Assembly (NCBI GenBank): GCA_034003325.1
Contig: JAVEYW010000001.1
Coordinates: 281,838 to 345,837, forward strand
Length of the DNA: 64,000 nt
Reading direction: 5' to 3'
Source of the DNA: Desulfobacterales bacterium
Lineage (GTDB): Bacteria > Desulfobacterota > Desulfobacteria > Desulfobacterales > JAFDDL01
Shown here: piece after piece, positions 19,151 to 28,879 of the stretch
Layout of the letters: each line of letters opens with the position of its first letter
Position numbering within the stretch: position 1 is the first letter of the stretch
Translations under genes and position numbers: made by a program
Notes under the pieces: model-generated
Database searches by the model: none
What the model saw: the letters and a program-made list of their open reading frames with translations, nothing else
Told to the model about the DNA's origin: nothing

Positions 19151-19327
19151 ATGACCATCATGCCGGAAGGCGATGCGGTTCGAAATGCCGTCAAATGGAT
19201 ATCGGAAATGCTGAAGGACGATGCAGGAAAATCCATCACTTCGCTGATTCAGCAAGCGTGTCTTAAATTCGACCTGACCCCTTTGGAGGGGGAATTTTTG
19301 ACCGCCTTTTATAAAAAAGATGTATAG
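19151..19327 (+). CDS. Small conserved-looking protein between gatA and mutL
   Basis: 58 aa, not assigned to a family. AGGAG 6 nt before the ATG at 19151 and position 18 nt before mutL support translation. The sequence is a compact two-helix type: charged amphipathic stretches, then LKFDLTPLEGEFLTAFYKK. There is no signal peptide or Cys motif. It is probably co-transcribed with mutL. Function unknown. Confidence 0.65.
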   Translation: MTIMPEGDAVRNAVKWISEMLKDDAGKSITSLIQQACLKFDLTPLEGEFLTAFYKKDV

Positions 19328-19345
19328 GCAGAAAAGTGCCGATTC

Positions 19346-21136
19346 ATGCCCAGAATAAGAATTCTTCCGGAAATCCTATCCAATAAGATCGCGGCCGGTG
19401 AAGTGATTGAGCGACCAGCCTCCGTGGTAAAGGAATTATTGGAAAATGCGCTGGATGCTGAAAGCACGCGCATTCTGATCGAGCTCAAACAGGCCGGCAA
19501 ATCACTGCTTCAGGTGTCGGACAATGGAATCGGCATGCACCGGGATGATGCGCTATTGTCCGTGGAGCGATACGCCACCAGCAAGATATTTAAGGATGAA
19601 GATCTCCTTGCAATCAAAACCCTGGGCTTTCGAGGAGAAGCGCTTCCGAGTATCGCATCGGTTTCCCGCTTCTGTATTGAGTCCCGGGATAAACATAGCG
19701 AGGGGGGCACCCGTATTCGAATTGAGGGCGGAAAAATTCAGAACGTAACCGACATCGGCGCGCCGATCGGCACGCAGGTATCGGTAAGGGATCTTTTTTT
19801 TAACACGCCGGCCCGTCGCAAATTTCTGAAAACCGCGGATACCGAGATGGGCCATATCACCGATACCGTGGCCAAAATCGCTCTGGCCTGGCCTGGGGTC
19901 ATGTTTCGCTTGATTCATAATGGGAAAACCGTAAAAGACTGGCCCGCCGCGGATCCGGAAGAACGCGTGGCCGATGTAGTGGGCGGCAATCTCAGGGGGG
20001 AATTACTCCCCCTTTCTGCCGAATACGGCGGGTTGCGTGTCGGTGGCTGGGTGGCGTCCGCGCACATGGCCCGAAATACGCCCCGCAGCATTTATATTTA
20101 TGTTAACCATCGCTATGTCCGCAACCGCATGATTCAGCACGCCCTCATGGATGGCTATGCCAACCGGTTGATGAAAGGCCGGTTTCCGGTCGCGGTGTTG
20201 TTTTTAGCCGTCCCCTTTGATCAAGTGGATGTCAATGTGCATCCCGCCAAGCAGGAAGTCCGGTTTGCCGATACTCAGGCCGTTCATCGGTTGATTCGAG
20301 CAGCCACCGCCCATGCGGTGGCTGCGGCTGAAACCCCCAAATGGACCGCCCCCCCCATTGCGCCGATACCCGCCGCTGAAGCCGGCGGTCACTACGAAAG
20401 CACCATCGGCCCCCCGTTCATGCCGGCTGCCGTGTCCGCCGGACCCGCTTTCAACCCCGAAAGGCTGGAAGGGCCGCCCTTAGGCCATGATAAAAAACCG
20501 GCTCAAGCATCTTTCAGCGAACAGCAAACAGCCTTGTGGCCTAAAAACCGCTTTTCAGACCTTCGGGTGATCGGTCAGTTTCAAGATACCTACATTCTTT
20601 GTGAATCTGAAACCAAGGATCTGATTCTGATTGACCAACACGCGGCGCATGAGCGTGTCCGTTACGAGCAGTTGTGCGCGGAAAAATCCCGGGAACCCGG
20701 TGCGGTTCAACGGCTGCTTATTCCGGAAACCCTTGAATTGGGCCATGAGGAGGCCGGAATAGTGCATGCGCTGATGGATGAACTGGCCCGGTTCGGTCTG
20801 GAGATTGCGCCGTTTGGCGGCAACACGGTCGTCATAAAGACCGTCCCGGCCATGCTTTCCGGAAAGCAAATCGCACCGCTGATTCGTGAAATTGCCGAGA
20901 AAACGGCAGATATCGGTATTCATCCCGGTATCGCCGGCACGCTTGATCAGGTCAAAAAACTCCTGGCCTGTCACAGCGCACTGAAAGCCAACCAAAAACT
21001 GACCGATAGCCAAGTCAAAACACTCCTGAGGCAGCTTGATGCATGTGAGGATCCATCTCATTGCCCCCACGGCAGACCCACCTGGATACGATGGGAGTTG
21101 TCCGGCATTGAGAAATCTTTTCGAAGAATTTCATAG
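19346..21136 (+). CDS. mutL: DNA mismatch repair protein MutL (endonuclease type)
   Basis: 596 aa. The N-terminal GHKL ATPase starts MPRIRILPEILSNKIAAGEV, with ELLENALDAE, DNGIGM and GFRGEAL motifs. The linker (residues about 335-400) is Pro/Ala-rich. The C-terminal dimerisation domain has DQHAAHERVRYE, which fits the DQHA(x)2E(x)4E metal-dependent nicking motif, plus ACHSALKAN, CPHGRPT and a terminal FRR. This is the MutL class of organisms without MutH, where MutL itself nicks the daughter strand. Confidence 0.97.
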   Translation: MPRIRILPEILSNKIAAGEVIERPASVVKELLENALDAESTRILIELKQAGKSLLQVSDNGIGMHRDDALLSVERYATSKIFKDEDLLAIKTLGFRGEALPSIASVSRFCIESRDKHSEGGTRIRIEGGKIQNVTDIGAPIGTQVSVRDLFFNTPARRKFLKTADTEMGHITDTVAKIALAWPGVMFRLIHNGKTVKDWPAADPEERVADVVGGNLRGELLPLSAEYGGLRVGGWVASAHMARNTPRSIYIYVNHRYVRNRMIQHALMDGYANRLMKGRFPVAVLFLAVPFDQVDVNVHPAKQEVRFADTQAVHRLIRAATAHAVAAAETPKWTAPPIAPIPAAEAGGHYESTIGPPFMPAAVSAGPAFNPERLEGPPLGHDKKPAQASFSEQQTALWPKNRFSDLRVIGQFQDTYILCESETKDLILIDQHAAHERVRYEQLCAEKSREPGAVQRLLIPETLELGHEEAGIVHALMDELARFGLEIAPFGGNTVVIKTVPAMLSGKQIAPLIREIAEKTADIGIHPGIAGTLDQVKKLLACHSALKANQKLTDSQVKTLLRQLDACEDPSHCPHGRPTWIRWELSGIEKSFRRIS

Positions 21137-21266
21137 GCGTTAAGTTCATCATTATCTATTGACTAAATGCCTTGTTCTCATTAGGTTAAGTGATTTTAAA
21201 AGCGTATATCTTATAGTATAGCGCCTTTTTCGCTCCTGATGCCTATTATTTTACTCGGAACACCCC

Positions 21267-23810
21267 ATGCGCAAACAACACTTCGCCTCTTTGTGTAATT
21301 TGGGACTCGCGCTCTTATTCATCTGGCTCACCGTCTCTTCAAATCCGTTAAGGGAATGGATTGAATTTACGGGCTACGATGCAATGATGGCCCTGCCGGT
21401 TTCGCCGCAACCCTCCTCCCCGATCGTTCTCATCGATATTGATGATAAAGCGCTGGAAACATTAGGACCATGGCCATGGCCCCGAACCCGGTTGGCTGAG
21501 GGAATAAAAAAGGCAGCTGCTCAAGGCGCTCGCCTCATCGGCTTGCCTACCTTATTAAATACCCCTCAGGAAAGTGTCACAAAAGAAGCGCTCGCCGGTC
21601 TTGCCGATGCATTTAGTACGACCTTCGGAACGGTTAAGGATACCAAATTCGGTGCCTTTTACCAAACCCTGCAAGACCTGCAACGGCAGTTGGACCAGGA
21701 TCAATTACTGGCAACTGCCATTGCCGAGGCCGGCTGTGTCGCGTTGCCGGTCGGTTTTTCGGCATCGCCCGATCAAAAAATCAATTCCCCCGAAGCAGTG
21801 AAGGCTTTTGCCGAGCGATCACGGCGCGTGTACGGTATCCCTCATGGCGCACTTTTTGCCCATCAAGCGCAAATCGTTCTTCCCTTGCCAGAATATTTGC
21901 ATGCCGCACGGCTGTTGGGACACCTGTCCATCGTTCGGGACAAAGACCATACGGTTCGCAGAACCCAGCCAATTTATTGGGTTCAGAATCGCCCCATCGC
22001 CTCTTTCGCCCTAGCCTTGGCGGCCGCTTATCTGGGCGTTCCCGAGCAAGAGCTTCGGCTGCTGCCGGATAATAGGTTGGCTTTCAATGGGCATCGCATG
22101 CCCCTTTCCGAAGCGATGGACATTCTGATAAAATTCGATTCCAACGTCCGGCCGTTTGCCCGGTATGGATTTGCGGACCTTGTCACCGGAAAAGTGCCGC
22201 CTCAGGATTTTTCCGGAAAAGTGGTAATATTTAACCTTTCCGCAACGGGCTTGGCGCCCCGCGTTGCCACACCAATCAGTGCCGACATGCCGATCGGCGA
22301 GCTAACCGCCCATACCCTGTTGACCCTCCTTCAGGGAACGCCTATCAGCCGATTGGCATTCGATTCTCTTCTTTCCTTTCTCCTGATCGCGTTGGCCGGG
22401 CTGGTAATCATTCTCTTGTTGCCGCGATTATCGGGTTTCAAGGCAATGGCGGTTTCCTTTTTCTTCGTGCTTATCCTGGCTGGAGGAAGCTTATATTTTT
22501 TGAAATTCAAAGACATATGGATTCAGACCCTGTTTCCGGCCACCGAGGTGGTGATTGCTTTCGTCATGACGGCCATCATCATGGGGTTTTCTCAGGCCGC
22601 ACCACCCACCCGGGCAGAACAAGCCGCCGAAGAAATGCGGCGTCTTCAGGGATTCTCCTTTCTGGCGCAAGGGCAATCCGATGACGCCTGGGATATTCTT
22701 CGCTTATTGCCGGTGGATGATGCCATGAAGAGTGCTCTCTATGAGCTGGCCATCACGTTCGAAAAGCAACAACAACCCCGAAAAGCGCTAATGGTCTATG
22801 AACACATTGAAGCTCACGACGCGGAATTCAGGGATATTCCGACGCGAATGAGCCGGCTGGAAGACACATGCCCACCGGTAGTGCCTGAAACAGCCCCATC
22901 AAATGCCGAACCCCAAACCAAACCGGATTTAAATGCAATGCCGGCCAAACTTGGCCGTTATGAGCTGATCCGTCCCATCGGCTTTGGCGCCATGGGAACC
23001 GTATATCTTGGCATGGACCCGAGAATCAGGCGGGAAACCGCCATCAAAACCTATCGCTTTGCCGAGGCATACAGTCCCGAGGACACCGATAAAATGAAAA
23101 AAAAATTCTTCCGGGAGGCGGAAAGCGCCGGCAGGTTGTCCCATCCGGGCATCGTTACCATCTTTGATGCGGGAGAACAGGGGCCGCTGGCCTATATCGC
23201 CATGGAATTTCTGAAAGGAAAGGATCTGCGCGCCTTTGTAAAAAAAGAATCCCTTTTGCCCATGAGAAAGGTAATCGATTATGTGGCGGACATCGCTGAT
23301 GCGCTGGCCTATGCGCACAGCCAGGGCGTTGTGCACCGGGACATCAAACCGGCCAATATCATGCTGCTGAGAAACGGAACCGTCAAAATAACGGATTTTG
23401 GCATTGCACGGATTATCGCCACTTCCAAAACCCTGACCGGTGTGGTCAAGGGAACACCCTATTATATGGCGCCGGAGCAAATTACCGGAAAAAAGGTGGA
23501 TGGCCGGTGTGATATCTTTTCATTGGGCGTTGTCTTTTTTCAACTGTTGACCGGCCAATTGCCGTTTACGGCGGCCAACCCGGGGGCGCTCATGCACAAA
23601 ATCGTTCATGATCCCCATCCAAACCCTCAAAGTCTTAATCCAGGCATTGTCAGCCCGTTAGTGACCGTTCTCAACAAAGCATTGGCAAAAGAGATTACCG
23701 ATCGTTATCAGGATGCCGCGCAAATGGCGCTCCATTTACGCCAAATCGGACAAAAAATCAGCACAATCATCGCCAAAAGAAAGGCAACGGGAACTCAAGA
23801 CAGGAGCTAG
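21267..23810 (+). CDS. CHASE2-domain Ser/Thr protein kinase
   Basis: 847 aa transmembrane sensor kinase. An N-terminal helix (about 10-25) leads into a periplasmic CHASE2 domain (about 30-345; PIVLIDIDDKALETLGPWPWPR is typical of the family). Three transmembrane helices follow (about 358-440), then a cytoplasmic linker with helical repeat character, and a PknB-type kinase (about 560-825). The kinase has a G-loop GFGAMGTVYLG, the Lys in TAIKTYR, the VHRDIKPANIML catalytic loop, DFGIARI and MAPEQI, so it is predicted active. The PP2C phosphatase gene starts 6 nt after its stop, and the next gene is an FHA protein: a kinase, phosphatase and phosphothreonine-reader cassette. Confidence 0.93.
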   Translation: MRKQHFASLCNLGLALLFIWLTVSSNPLREWIEFTGYDAMMALPVSPQPSSPIVLIDIDDKALETLGPWPWPRTRLAEGIKKAAAQGARLIGLPTLLNTPQESVTKEALAGLADAFSTTFGTVKDTKFGAFYQTLQDLQRQLDQDQLLATAIAEAGCVALPVGFSASPDQKINSPEAVKAFAERSRRVYGIPHGALFAHQAQIVLPLPEYLHAARLLGHLSIVRDKDHTVRRTQPIYWVQNRPIASFALALAAAYLGVPEQELRLLPDNRLAFNGHRMPLSEAMDILIKFDSNVRPFARYGFADLVTGKVPPQDFSGKVVIFNLSATGLAPRVATPISADMPIGELTAHTLLTLLQGTPISRLAFDSLLSFLLIALAGLVIILLLPRLSGFKAMAVSFFFVLILAGGSLYFLKFKDIWIQTLFPATEVVIAFVMTAIIMGFSQAAPPTRAEQAAEEMRRLQGFSFLAQGQSDDAWDILRLLPVDDAMKSALYELAITFEKQQQPRKALMVYEHIEAHDAEFRDIPTRMSRLEDTCPPVVPETAPSNAEPQTKPDLNAMPAKLGRYELIRPIGFGAMGTVYLGMDPRIRRETAIKTYRFAEAYSPEDTDKMKKKFFREAESAGRLSHPGIVTIFDAGEQGPLAYIAMEFLKGKDLRAFVKKESLLPMRKVIDYVADIADALAYAHSQGVVHRDIKPANIMLLRNGTVKITDFGIARIIATSKTLTGVVKGTPYYMAPEQITGKKVDGRCDIFSLGVVFFQLLTGQLPFTAANPGALMHKIVHDPHPNPQSLNPGIVSPLVTVLNKALAKEITDRYQDAAQMALHLRQIGQKISTIIAKRKATGTQDRS

Positions 23811-23816
23811 CTGCCC

Positions 23817-24626
23817 ATGGACTATGTTGAATCGGCAGGCCTGACGGATGTCGGGCTGAAACGCAAAGAGAATCAGGATGCGCTGCTTATAGATGATGGG
23901 TTGGGGCTTTATATGGTATCAGACGGCATGGGAGGACATCAGGCCGGCGAGGTAGCCAGCCGGCTGACCATAGAGGCCATTATAGATGTTATCGGCCATC
24001 ACACATTCGGCAGCCTTGAAGCCGCCGATACCAGCCAAAGTCTGTCACGGCATGCCAACTTGCTCATTCATGCCATTTCGGCTGCCAACCAAAAGGTGTA
24101 CCAGGCCGCCCGGGAAAACGCCGTCTACCAGGGGATGGGCGCCACCGTATCAGCGGTGTTATTTACTGAAAAAACATTTATCGCCGCAAATGTGGGAGAC
24201 AGCCCGATTTATCTGATTCACAAGGGCCGGATTGAAAAATTATCCGTTGCCCACACCCTTGTGGCCGAACATGCGGCGGCGGAGCCGAAGGGTAAAACAC
24301 AGCTATCCCCCAGTTATAGACATGTTCTGACCCGCGCGGTCGGTACCCGGGAAACGGTTCAATCCGACGTGTGCGAATTGCAGCGGTTTCCCGGAGATAT
24401 TCTGGTCATCGGTTCCGACGGGTTGAGCAACCGGGTCGAAATGGAAGAAATCAGGCAAATCGCACAACAATTTGTTCCAACCGAGGCCTGCCGCCGACTG
24501 ATCGACCTGGCCAATCAACGCGGCGGAGATGACAATGTCACGGTCATCGTGATCAAAACACCACCGAAACCATCGTTTCTCATCAGCATAATTAAACGAT
24601 TCAATCAGCTTTTGTGGCGAGACTAG
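23817..24626 (+). CDS. PP2C-family protein phosphatase
   Basis: 269 aa Mn/Mg-dependent Ser/Thr phosphatase (Stp1/PrpC type). Motifs in order: VGLKRKENQDALL, MVSDGMGGHQAGEVAS (metal Asp and Gly), NVGDSPIYLIHKG, VIGSDGLSN and GGDDNVTVIVI. All metal-binding Asp residues are visible. No signal or membrane segment is seen except a weakly hydrophobic C-terminus. AGGAG lies 9 nt before the ATG. It probably opposes the CHASE2 kinase encoded directly upstream. Confidence 0.95.
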   Translation: MDYVESAGLTDVGLKRKENQDALLIDDGLGLYMVSDGMGGHQAGEVASRLTIEAIIDVIGHHTFGSLEAADTSQSLSRHANLLIHAISAANQKVYQAARENAVYQGMGATVSAVLFTEKTFIAANVGDSPIYLIHKGRIEKLSVAHTLVAEHAAAEPKGKTQLSPSYRHVLTRAVGTRETVQSDVCELQRFPGDILVIGSDGLSNRVEMEEIRQIAQQFVPTEACRRLIDLANQRGGDDNVTVIVIKTPPKPSFLISIIKRFNQLLWRD

Positions 24627-24666
24627 TTGGTTTCTCTCCTATTACCAAAAGAAAGGAGGACTTGAA

Positions 24667-25211
24667 ATGCCGACCATCACCGTAACTTTCAAGGATACCA
24701 TTACTGCGGAACATCCAATTGAAACGGGAAAATCACTGACCATCGGCAAGCACCTGCTGATGTTTGCTTATGGAGAAGGGGCGTCCCGAACCGACTTGTC
24801 CGCGGCGGGCTTGGATAAGACCATGGTGATGGACACAGACCAGTATCACGACATGGTGCAAAACAGTGAATTGCAAGCCCGGAACGCCGGAAGTCATGTC
24901 GTCGCCGCCTTATCATTTCTATCGGGTGGCTCCGGAGAAGTGGGTATTTCCAAAAAACTGTTCAAAATCGGCAAAACGCCCAAAACGATATTCAGGTTGC
25001 AGGATTATGGGTGGGACAAACCGCCGCCACGATCAGTCAACGTCCAGGCGGTTATTATCTAAGTTACGTGGAGGGAGTGGCCAAGCCCAAGGTCAATGGG
25101 AAAGCAGTTAACGATTCGGTGATGTTGAAAGAATTTGACATCATAGATGTCGGCAAAGCCAAAATGCAGATTGTTTTCAAGACGAAGCCCAAAGAAAAAC
25201 AGAAAAGTTGA
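24667..25211 (+). pseudogene. FHA-domain protein, frameshifted and apparently internally deleted
   Basis: A strong GGAGG and ATG open a frame MPTITVTFKDTI..., which runs to a stop at 25062. The end of an FHA domain, VGQTAATISQRPGGYYLSY through KAKMQIVF, continues in another frame to 25211. Restoring one base in the CCCAAAACG stretch near 24988 rejoins them into a normal FHA sequence (IGKTP-x-NDIQVAGLWVGQTAATI). The first FHA domain also seems to be missing: LTIGKHLLMFAYGEG joins the first strand directly to the last. Two-FHA relatives as I remember them have about 60 residues between. It sits in the kinase/phosphatase cassette. A sequencing error at the homopolymer is possible for the frameshift but not for the deletion. 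Confidence 0.75.
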
Positions 25212-25278
25212 GCCTGACGCGGCGCCTGGGGGCAAAATGAAAGGGTTTAAAACCGGCGCATTGGTATGTTAGGCGAAC

Positions 25279-25758
25279 CTACATCAGGTAAAACCCGAGT
25301 GCGCCCTGGTAGCCCTGCTTGTCGGTCCGCTCTGCGCCGACGAAATCGCCCTTAACACTTCTGACCGTGACTAGGAGCCTTATTTCCGATTTTTGGGCAT
25401 CATCAAGCTGAAACACCACTTCCAGGTGGTCTCCCGGCTCGAGCTTATGCGTGGGATCGCAAGTAAACCCGATCCCCCCCATGGATAAGTCTTTGATCAC
25501 AACAGCGCCCCTTTTCGGCCCGTTGAGATCTTTGTATTTTCCGGGCAACCTCACCGCTTTTCGGTAGCGCCTGCGAAATTCAATCACACCTTTGAACACC
25601 ATGCCGCATTTACAGGTGATTTTGATTTGTTTTGCGGCATCTTTGAGCGTTGCAGTGTCAACGGTTCGACTCGCTCCGCATTTGGGGCATCTGATCGCGG
25701 CCTTGTTTTGACTGTCCACAAAAAACTTGATGGGTGCCTTGTCACTCTCGTTTTGCAT
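25279..25758 (-). CDS. PilZ-domain protein with N-terminal zinc-ribbon
   Basis: 159 aa. The N-terminal half has two CxxC-type pairs (IRCPKCG and ITCKCG), a zinc-ribbon-like module. The C-terminal half is a PilZ domain with the c-di-GMP motif RRRYRKAVR and DLSMGGIGF (D-x-S-x-G-G pattern), so binding of cyclic di-GMP is predicted. The start at 25758 is preferred because TAAGG lies 8 nt upstream; a Met at 25776 has no ribosome-binding site. It is transcribed toward the broken FHA gene and divergently from rplU. The target protein is unknown. Confidence 0.85.
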   Translation of the reverse strand: MQNESDKAPIKFFVDSQNKAAIRCPKCGASRTVDTATLKDAAKQIKITCKCGMVFKGVIEFRRRYRKAVRLPGKYKDLNGPKRGAVVIKDLSMGGIGFTCDPTHKLEPGDHLEVVFQLDDAQKSEIRLLVTVRSVKGDFVGAERTDKQGYQGALGFYLM

Positions 25759-25907
25759 GAACAAAACCTTAGTCATGGTGTTTTATCATTTGAACAGACA
25801 GATGATTTTTTACTATATTATTTTATCGGTTACGTCAATTCTTTACCAAAGCGCGCTTAATTAATTGCCTTATCCATGCAACGGCCTTAAAAATCCAATT
25901 TTTCTCC

Positions 25908-25935
25908 TTGACAATTGAGCATGAAAAGTTAATAT
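25908..25935 (+). promoter_or_regulatory. Sigma-70 promoter of the rplU operon
   Basis: Perfect -35 TTGACA (25908-25913), 16-nt spacer, -10 TAATAT (25930-25935). Transcription would start about 50 nt before the rplU ATG. Nothing else in the pilZ-rplU gap looks like a signal. Confidence 0.6.
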
Positions 25936-25991
25936 TTCACATTTTTCAAATGATGGGGTTAATTCAGTCCATGTGAAGGAGGGCGAAATCC

Positions 25992-26303
25992 ATGTATGCT
26001 GTTGTCGCCACGGGCGGTAAACAATATAAGGTCCAGGAAGGCGAGGTCTTGCGGGTTGAAAACCTCGACGGCGAAGTCGGCGCTTCCGTTTCTTTTGATC
26101 AGGTGCTGATGGTTGCGGATGGCGAAACCGTCCAGGTCGGCACACCGGTTCTGGAGAGTGTCACGGTACGCGGTCACATCGTTGAGCAGGGCAAGGCAAA
26201 AAAAATCATCGTGTTCAAATATAAACGCCGGAAACACTATCGTCGGAAAAACGGTCATCGCCAGCAATTTACAGCAATCAAAATTGACCAGATCGAATGC
26301 TAA
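25992..26303 (+). CDS. rplU: 50S ribosomal protein L21
   Basis: 103 aa, standard length. It begins MYAVVATGGKQYKVQEGE, typical of L21, and ends with the basic KRRKHYRRKNGHRQ segment. GGAGGG precedes the ATG. It is the first gene of a conserved operon with rpmA and obg. Confidence 0.98.
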   Translation: MYAVVATGGKQYKVQEGEVLRVENLDGEVGASVSFDQVLMVADGETVQVGTPVLESVTVRGHIVEQGKAKKIIVFKYKRRKHYRRKNGHRQQFTAIKIDQIEC

Positions 26304-26357
26304 ACGCGTTTTCGATGGGTCAATAAGTTTGAGAATTAAGATTTCGGGAGTTTTCAG

Positions 26358-26612
26358 ATGGCACATAAAAAAGCAGGTGGTAGTTCAAGAAACGGCCGTG
26401 ATAGTAACGGCCAGCGCCGCGGCGTAAAACGCTACAGCGGCCAGAGTGTCAGCGCCGGCAGCATTTTGGTTCGCCAACTCGGGACCAGAATCCATCCGGG
26501 CGAAAATGTGGGCATGGGTAAGGATTACACCCTCTTTTCGCTGGTCGATGGCGTGGTCACCTACGAACGGTTTGGCAAAACCCGTAAAAAAGTAAGCGTA
26601 TATGGCGCGTGA
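26358..26612 (+). CDS. rpmA: 50S ribosomal protein L27
   Basis: 84 aa. [16 protein letters not shown] is the conserved N-terminus that reaches the peptidyl transferase centre, and [15 protein letters not shown] and [12 protein letters not shown] follow. It ends with TGA overlapping the GTG start of obg by 3 nt, so the two are coupled. Confidence 0.98.
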   Translation: MAHKKAGGSSRNGRDSNGQRRGVKRYSGQSVSAGSILVRQLGTRIHPGENVGMGKDYTLFSLVDGVVTYERFGKTRKKVSVYGA

Positions 26613-27616
26613 GTTTCATTGATGAAGCAATTATCATCGTACAATCCGGTCATGGCGGCCGGGGATGCGTCAGTTTTCGGCGCGAAAAATTTATCCCCAA
26701 AGGCGGACCGGATGGCGGTGACGGCGGTAAGGGCGGTGATATATTACTAAAAACCACCCTTCGCCGGCGTACGCTTTCACAATTCAGATTTGAAAAACAA
26801 TTCAAGGCAAAAAACGGCGCACCCGGCCTGGGAAGCCGGAAAACCGGCAAAAACGGCGATGATCTAATCATTGAGCTTCCTCCCGGCACGCTTGTCAAGG
26901 ATGCGGACTCGGGAGAAACGCTGGTCGACTTCACGCAGCCCGATCAAAGCTTTCTGGTGGCATGCGGCGGTCGCGGCGGTCGCGGCAATGCCCGGTTTAA
27001 AACCTCAACCAATCGCGCCCCCCGGCACGCGCAGACGGGTGAGCCCGCTGAAAGCAAAACCCTTGCCTTAGAGCTGAAACTGCTGGCCGATGTCGGCCTT
27101 ATCGGGCTGCCCAACGCCGGAAAATCCACCTTGATCAGCGCCTTTTCCGCCGCCCATTCCAAAATCGGAAACTATCCGTTTACAACCCTTTCGCCCGTTT
27201 TGGGCGTTGTGCATTTGCAGTGGGCGGAGCCCTTTGTGGTGGCCGACATTCCAGGGTTGATCGCGGGCGCGCATCAGGGGGCCGGGCTCGGCACTCAATT
27301 TCTTCGCCATATTGAGCGAACAAAGGTGCTCGTTCATCTGATCGATGTGTCGGCCTTGAATATCAACGCGCCGCTGGCAGGATATGAAACAATTTTAAAC
27401 GAACTGCGACTCTATAACGAGCAAACCGCGGATAAACCCCAGCTCATTGTGCTGAATAAAATGGATATTCCCGGTACCGACAAACTCGCTGATGTCTTTG
27501 AAAACGCGCTCGGCGATAAGCCCGTTCTCCACATTTCAGCCCAAAGCGGCGACGGACTGGATTTGCTTTTGACAAGAATCGTTCAATTGCTGGATGTTCC
27601 CCATGAATCCGTCTGA
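26609..27616 (+). CDS. obgE: GTPase Obg/CgtA
   Basis: 335 aa GTPase of late 50S assembly. The Gly-rich Obg fold (residues 1-158, [19 protein letters not shown]) is followed by the G domain with GLPNAGKST (G1), DIPGLI (G3) and NKMD (G4). There is no C-terminal OCT extension, as in most short Obg proteins. The start is GTG at 26609, overlapping the rpmA stop in the string GTGA. Confidence 0.97.
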   Translation: MSFIDEAIIIVQSGHGGRGCVSFRREKFIPKGGPDGGDGGKGGDILLKTTLRRRTLSQFRFEKQFKAKNGAPGLGSRKTGKNGDDLIIELPPGTLVKDADSGETLVDFTQPDQSFLVACGGRGGRGNARFKTSTNRAPRHAQTGEPAESKTLALELKLLADVGLIGLPNAGKSTLISAFSAAHSKIGNYPFTTLSPVLGVVHLQWAEPFVVADIPGLIAGAHQGAGLGTQFLRHIERTKVLVHLIDVSALNINAPLAGYETILNELRLYNEQTADKPQLIVLNKMDIPGTDKLADVFENALGDKPVLHISAQSGDGLDLLLTRIVQLLDVPHESV

Positions 27617-28745
27617 AGCCCTTGCACTGACTTCCATTAAGCGCGTCGTTGTCAAGGTCGGCAGCAATGTTTTAACCGCCGAATACGGGCTTAACATGGA
27701 AACCATTTTTGCCATCAGCCGCCAGATCTGTTCCCTGATGGACAAGGGTCTGGAAGTGCTTTTGGTGACTTCGGGCGCCATGGCGGCAGGGGTCCGAAAA
27801 ATCGGATTACCCGGCCGGCCCGATGAAATTCCCAAACGTCAGGCGATTGCGGCCGTAGGCCAACCGGGGCTGATGCTGGCCTATGACACGGCCTTTGGGC
27901 AGCAAGGCAAAAAGGTGGCCCAGATTCTGCTCACCGGCGAGGATCTTTCCAACCGCAAACGGTATCTGAATGCGAGAAACACCTTTAATGCCCTGCTCGC
28001 CTGGGGGGTCGTGCCCATCATCAATGAAAACGACACCGTGGCGGTGGAATCGATTAAATTCGGGGACAACGACAACCTTTCCGCCATGATTACGCTGTTG
28101 ATGGATGCCGATCTACTGATTAACCTGACGGACATCGACGGCCTGTACACGAAAGATCCGCGCGTATTCCAGGATGCCCGCCTGGTCCCCATCATTTCCT
28201 CGATCAGCAGGGACATTGAAAAGTGGGCCGGTGATATTCCGGGCGCGCTCGGCACGGGCGGCATGTCCAGCAAGATAAAAGCCGCTAAAAAAGTCACCGC
28301 CGCCGGCATTCCCATGATCATTGCCAAGGGAAACAAACCCGATGTCCTGATTCGGCTTTTTAACGGCGAAACCCACGGCACTTATTTTGCGCCCAAGGCG
28401 CGGCGCCTTGCCTGCCGAAAATGCTGGATCGCTTTTTCGATAAAACCGACGGGAAGTATCACCGTCGACAGCGGCGCGGCCCGGGCACTGTTAACCAATG
28501 GCAAGAGCCTGCTTCCCAGCGGTATCGTGAACGTCGACGGGGAGTTCGGTGAGGGCGCCGCGGTGGAATGCAAAACAGAGGCAAATGAGGTTCTGGGCAT
28601 CGGATTGGTCAACTACAGCGCAGCCGATATTCGCTTGATCAAGGGGTTGAAAACGAACCAGATCAAAAGACTGCTGGGCAGCAAACCCTATGACGAGATC
28701 ATTCACCGGGACAATCTGGCCATCACGGCCGTTCAAGATGCTTGA
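27603..28745 (+). CDS. proB: Glutamate 5-kinase
   Basis: About 380 aa. First enzyme of proline synthesis: an amino-acid kinase domain (VVVKVGSNVL, INENDTVAVE, DIDGLYTKDPR, GTGGMSSKIKAA) followed by a C-terminal PUA domain (about 285-375). The start at 27603 is 14 nt inside the end of obg, with GGATG upstream; 27594 is an alternative. proA follows after about 130 nt, so both feedback-regulated steps are encoded together. Confidence 0.96.
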   Translation: MNPSEALALTSIKRVVVKVGSNVLTAEYGLNMETIFAISRQICSLMDKGLEVLLVTSGAMAAGVRKIGLPGRPDEIPKRQAIAAVGQPGLMLAYDTAFGQQGKKVAQILLTGEDLSNRKRYLNARNTFNALLAWGVVPIINENDTVAVESIKFGDNDNLSAMITLLMDADLLINLTDIDGLYTKDPRVFQDARLVPIISSISRDIEKWAGDIPGALGTGGMSSKIKAAKKVTAAGIPMIIAKGNKPDVLIRLFNGETHGTYFAPKARRLACRKCWIAFSIKPTGSITVDSGAARALLTNGKSLLPSGIVNVDGEFGEGAAVECKTEANEVLGIGLVNYSAADIRLIKGLKTNQIKRLLGSKPYDEIIHRDNLAITAVQDA

Positions 28746-28879
28746 AACGCAATTTCCGCTTTTTCGCCCTTTCGTGTTTTCCGGTTGAGTGGCCCGCAAT
28801 TTCGTGTATAAATCAATGAATAATAGACCAACAAGCCAATTTTAAACCCTTTCAATCAATTTCAATGGGGGAAATGATC

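Noticed and set aside
24980..25011. Programmed -1 frameshift in the FHA gene
   Set aside because: The heptamer phase does not fit X-XXY-YYZ slippage in the zero frame, no downstream stem is obvious, and the gene also seems to lack its first FHA domain; decay or a sequencing error is simpler.
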